A stretch of 64,000 nucleotides of DNA from Thermofilaceae archaeon (lineage in GTDB: Archaea; Thermoproteota; Thermoprotei; Thermofilales; Thermofilaceae). This document shows, one piece after another, positions 63,900 through 64,000 of this stretch. The stretch lies in the NCBI GenBank assembly GCA_025057995.1, contig JANXEW010000008.1:1-64000 (forward strand), in the 5' to 3' direction. The first letter of the stretch is position 1, and every line of letters begins with the position of its first letter. Position numbers and translations under genes: made by a program. The notes below the pieces were generated by a model. That model made no database searches. It saw only the letters and a program-made list of their open reading frames with translations, and had not been told where the DNA came from.

Positions 63900-64000
63900 C
63901 ATCTTAGCCCTTAGGCAAGCTCGTTTTAAGAGTACGGTTCGTATAAGTTCATGAAACATTCGACAGGGTTGTCAAACGAGAGAAATTCGGAAATTAACTA

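Overview
The window looks like a chromosome segment from a thermophilic archaeon of the TACK group (Thermoproteota-like). The evidence is the gene set (NurA/HerA, archaeal-type Elp3, NucS, a MIP18/DUF59 protein, V4R-domain proteins, an archaeal-type secretion ATPase with two TadC-like partners, and a TackOD1-like zinc-ribbon protein), TATA-like boxes about 25-28 bp upstream of several GTG/ATG starts (leaderless mRNAs), and AGGTGA-type Shine-Dalgarno sites in front of operon-internal genes. I found no rRNA, no recognisable tRNA and no CRISPR array, so the lineage cannot be fixed more finely.

Layout. 1-0.66 kb: an AT-rich, frameshifted glycosyltransferase remnant. 0.9-4.7 kb: a CARF-wHTH regulator divergent from nurA-herA, with a perfect 20-bp palindrome between them. 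5-8.8 kb: an iron-sulfur flavoprotein, an overlapping pair of a Trm9-like methyltransferase and Elp3 (predicted wobble-uridine modification), and a PH/SHOCT membrane protein. 9.2-13.4 kb: a small membrane protein and a compact pstSCAB phosphate transporter. 13.8-16.4 kb: two coiled-coil PD-(D/E)XK-like proteins around a flavodoxin. 17.4-18 kb: a decayed VapBC toxin-antitoxin pair. 18.2-19.3 kb: a Gfo/Idh/MocA oxidoreductase. 19.7-28.9 kb: a three-gene predicted defence operon (DUF1156 DNA methylase, DUF499 ATPase, SNF2 helicase with DUF3883 end) with a decayed ORF just upstream on the other strand.

29.6-35.1 kb: metallophosphoesterase, flavin reductase, CoA-disulfide reductase-like enzyme and a circularly permuted GH3 glycosidase. 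35.2-36.4 kb: a candidate C/D box sRNA and a second decayed PIN toxin locus. 36.7-42.7 kb: APC permease, URO-D-like protein, MDP-1-like phosphatase, pyrrolidone-carboxylate peptidase, an unassigned protein that may be a divergent sliding clamp, and a nitroreductase. 42.9-51.7 kb: GH94-like phosphorylase, RHH regulator, 5-formyl-THF cyclo-ligase-like protein, zinc dehydrogenase, a GTPase/V4R-like pair and a cell-surface beta-helix protein. 52.2-59.4 kb: second URO-D protein, FdhE-like protein, NucS, a DUF438-hemerythrin-PAS gene broken by two amber codons, membrane proteins, ACT-V4R protein and MIP18-like protein. 59.5-63.9 kb: a secretion/pilus motor operon sharing a symmetric promoter with the TackOD1-like gene.

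The main themes are genome defence and repair (CARF/NurA/HerA, the DUF1156-DUF499-SNF2 operon, NucS, nuclease-like proteins), sugar metabolism, and many decayed genes: at least five loci carry stops or frameshifts inside otherwise recognisable proteins. Candidates for a new system are the CARF-controlled NurA-HerA module, the methylase-ATPase-helicase operon, the GTPase-V4R pair and the clamp-like protein.
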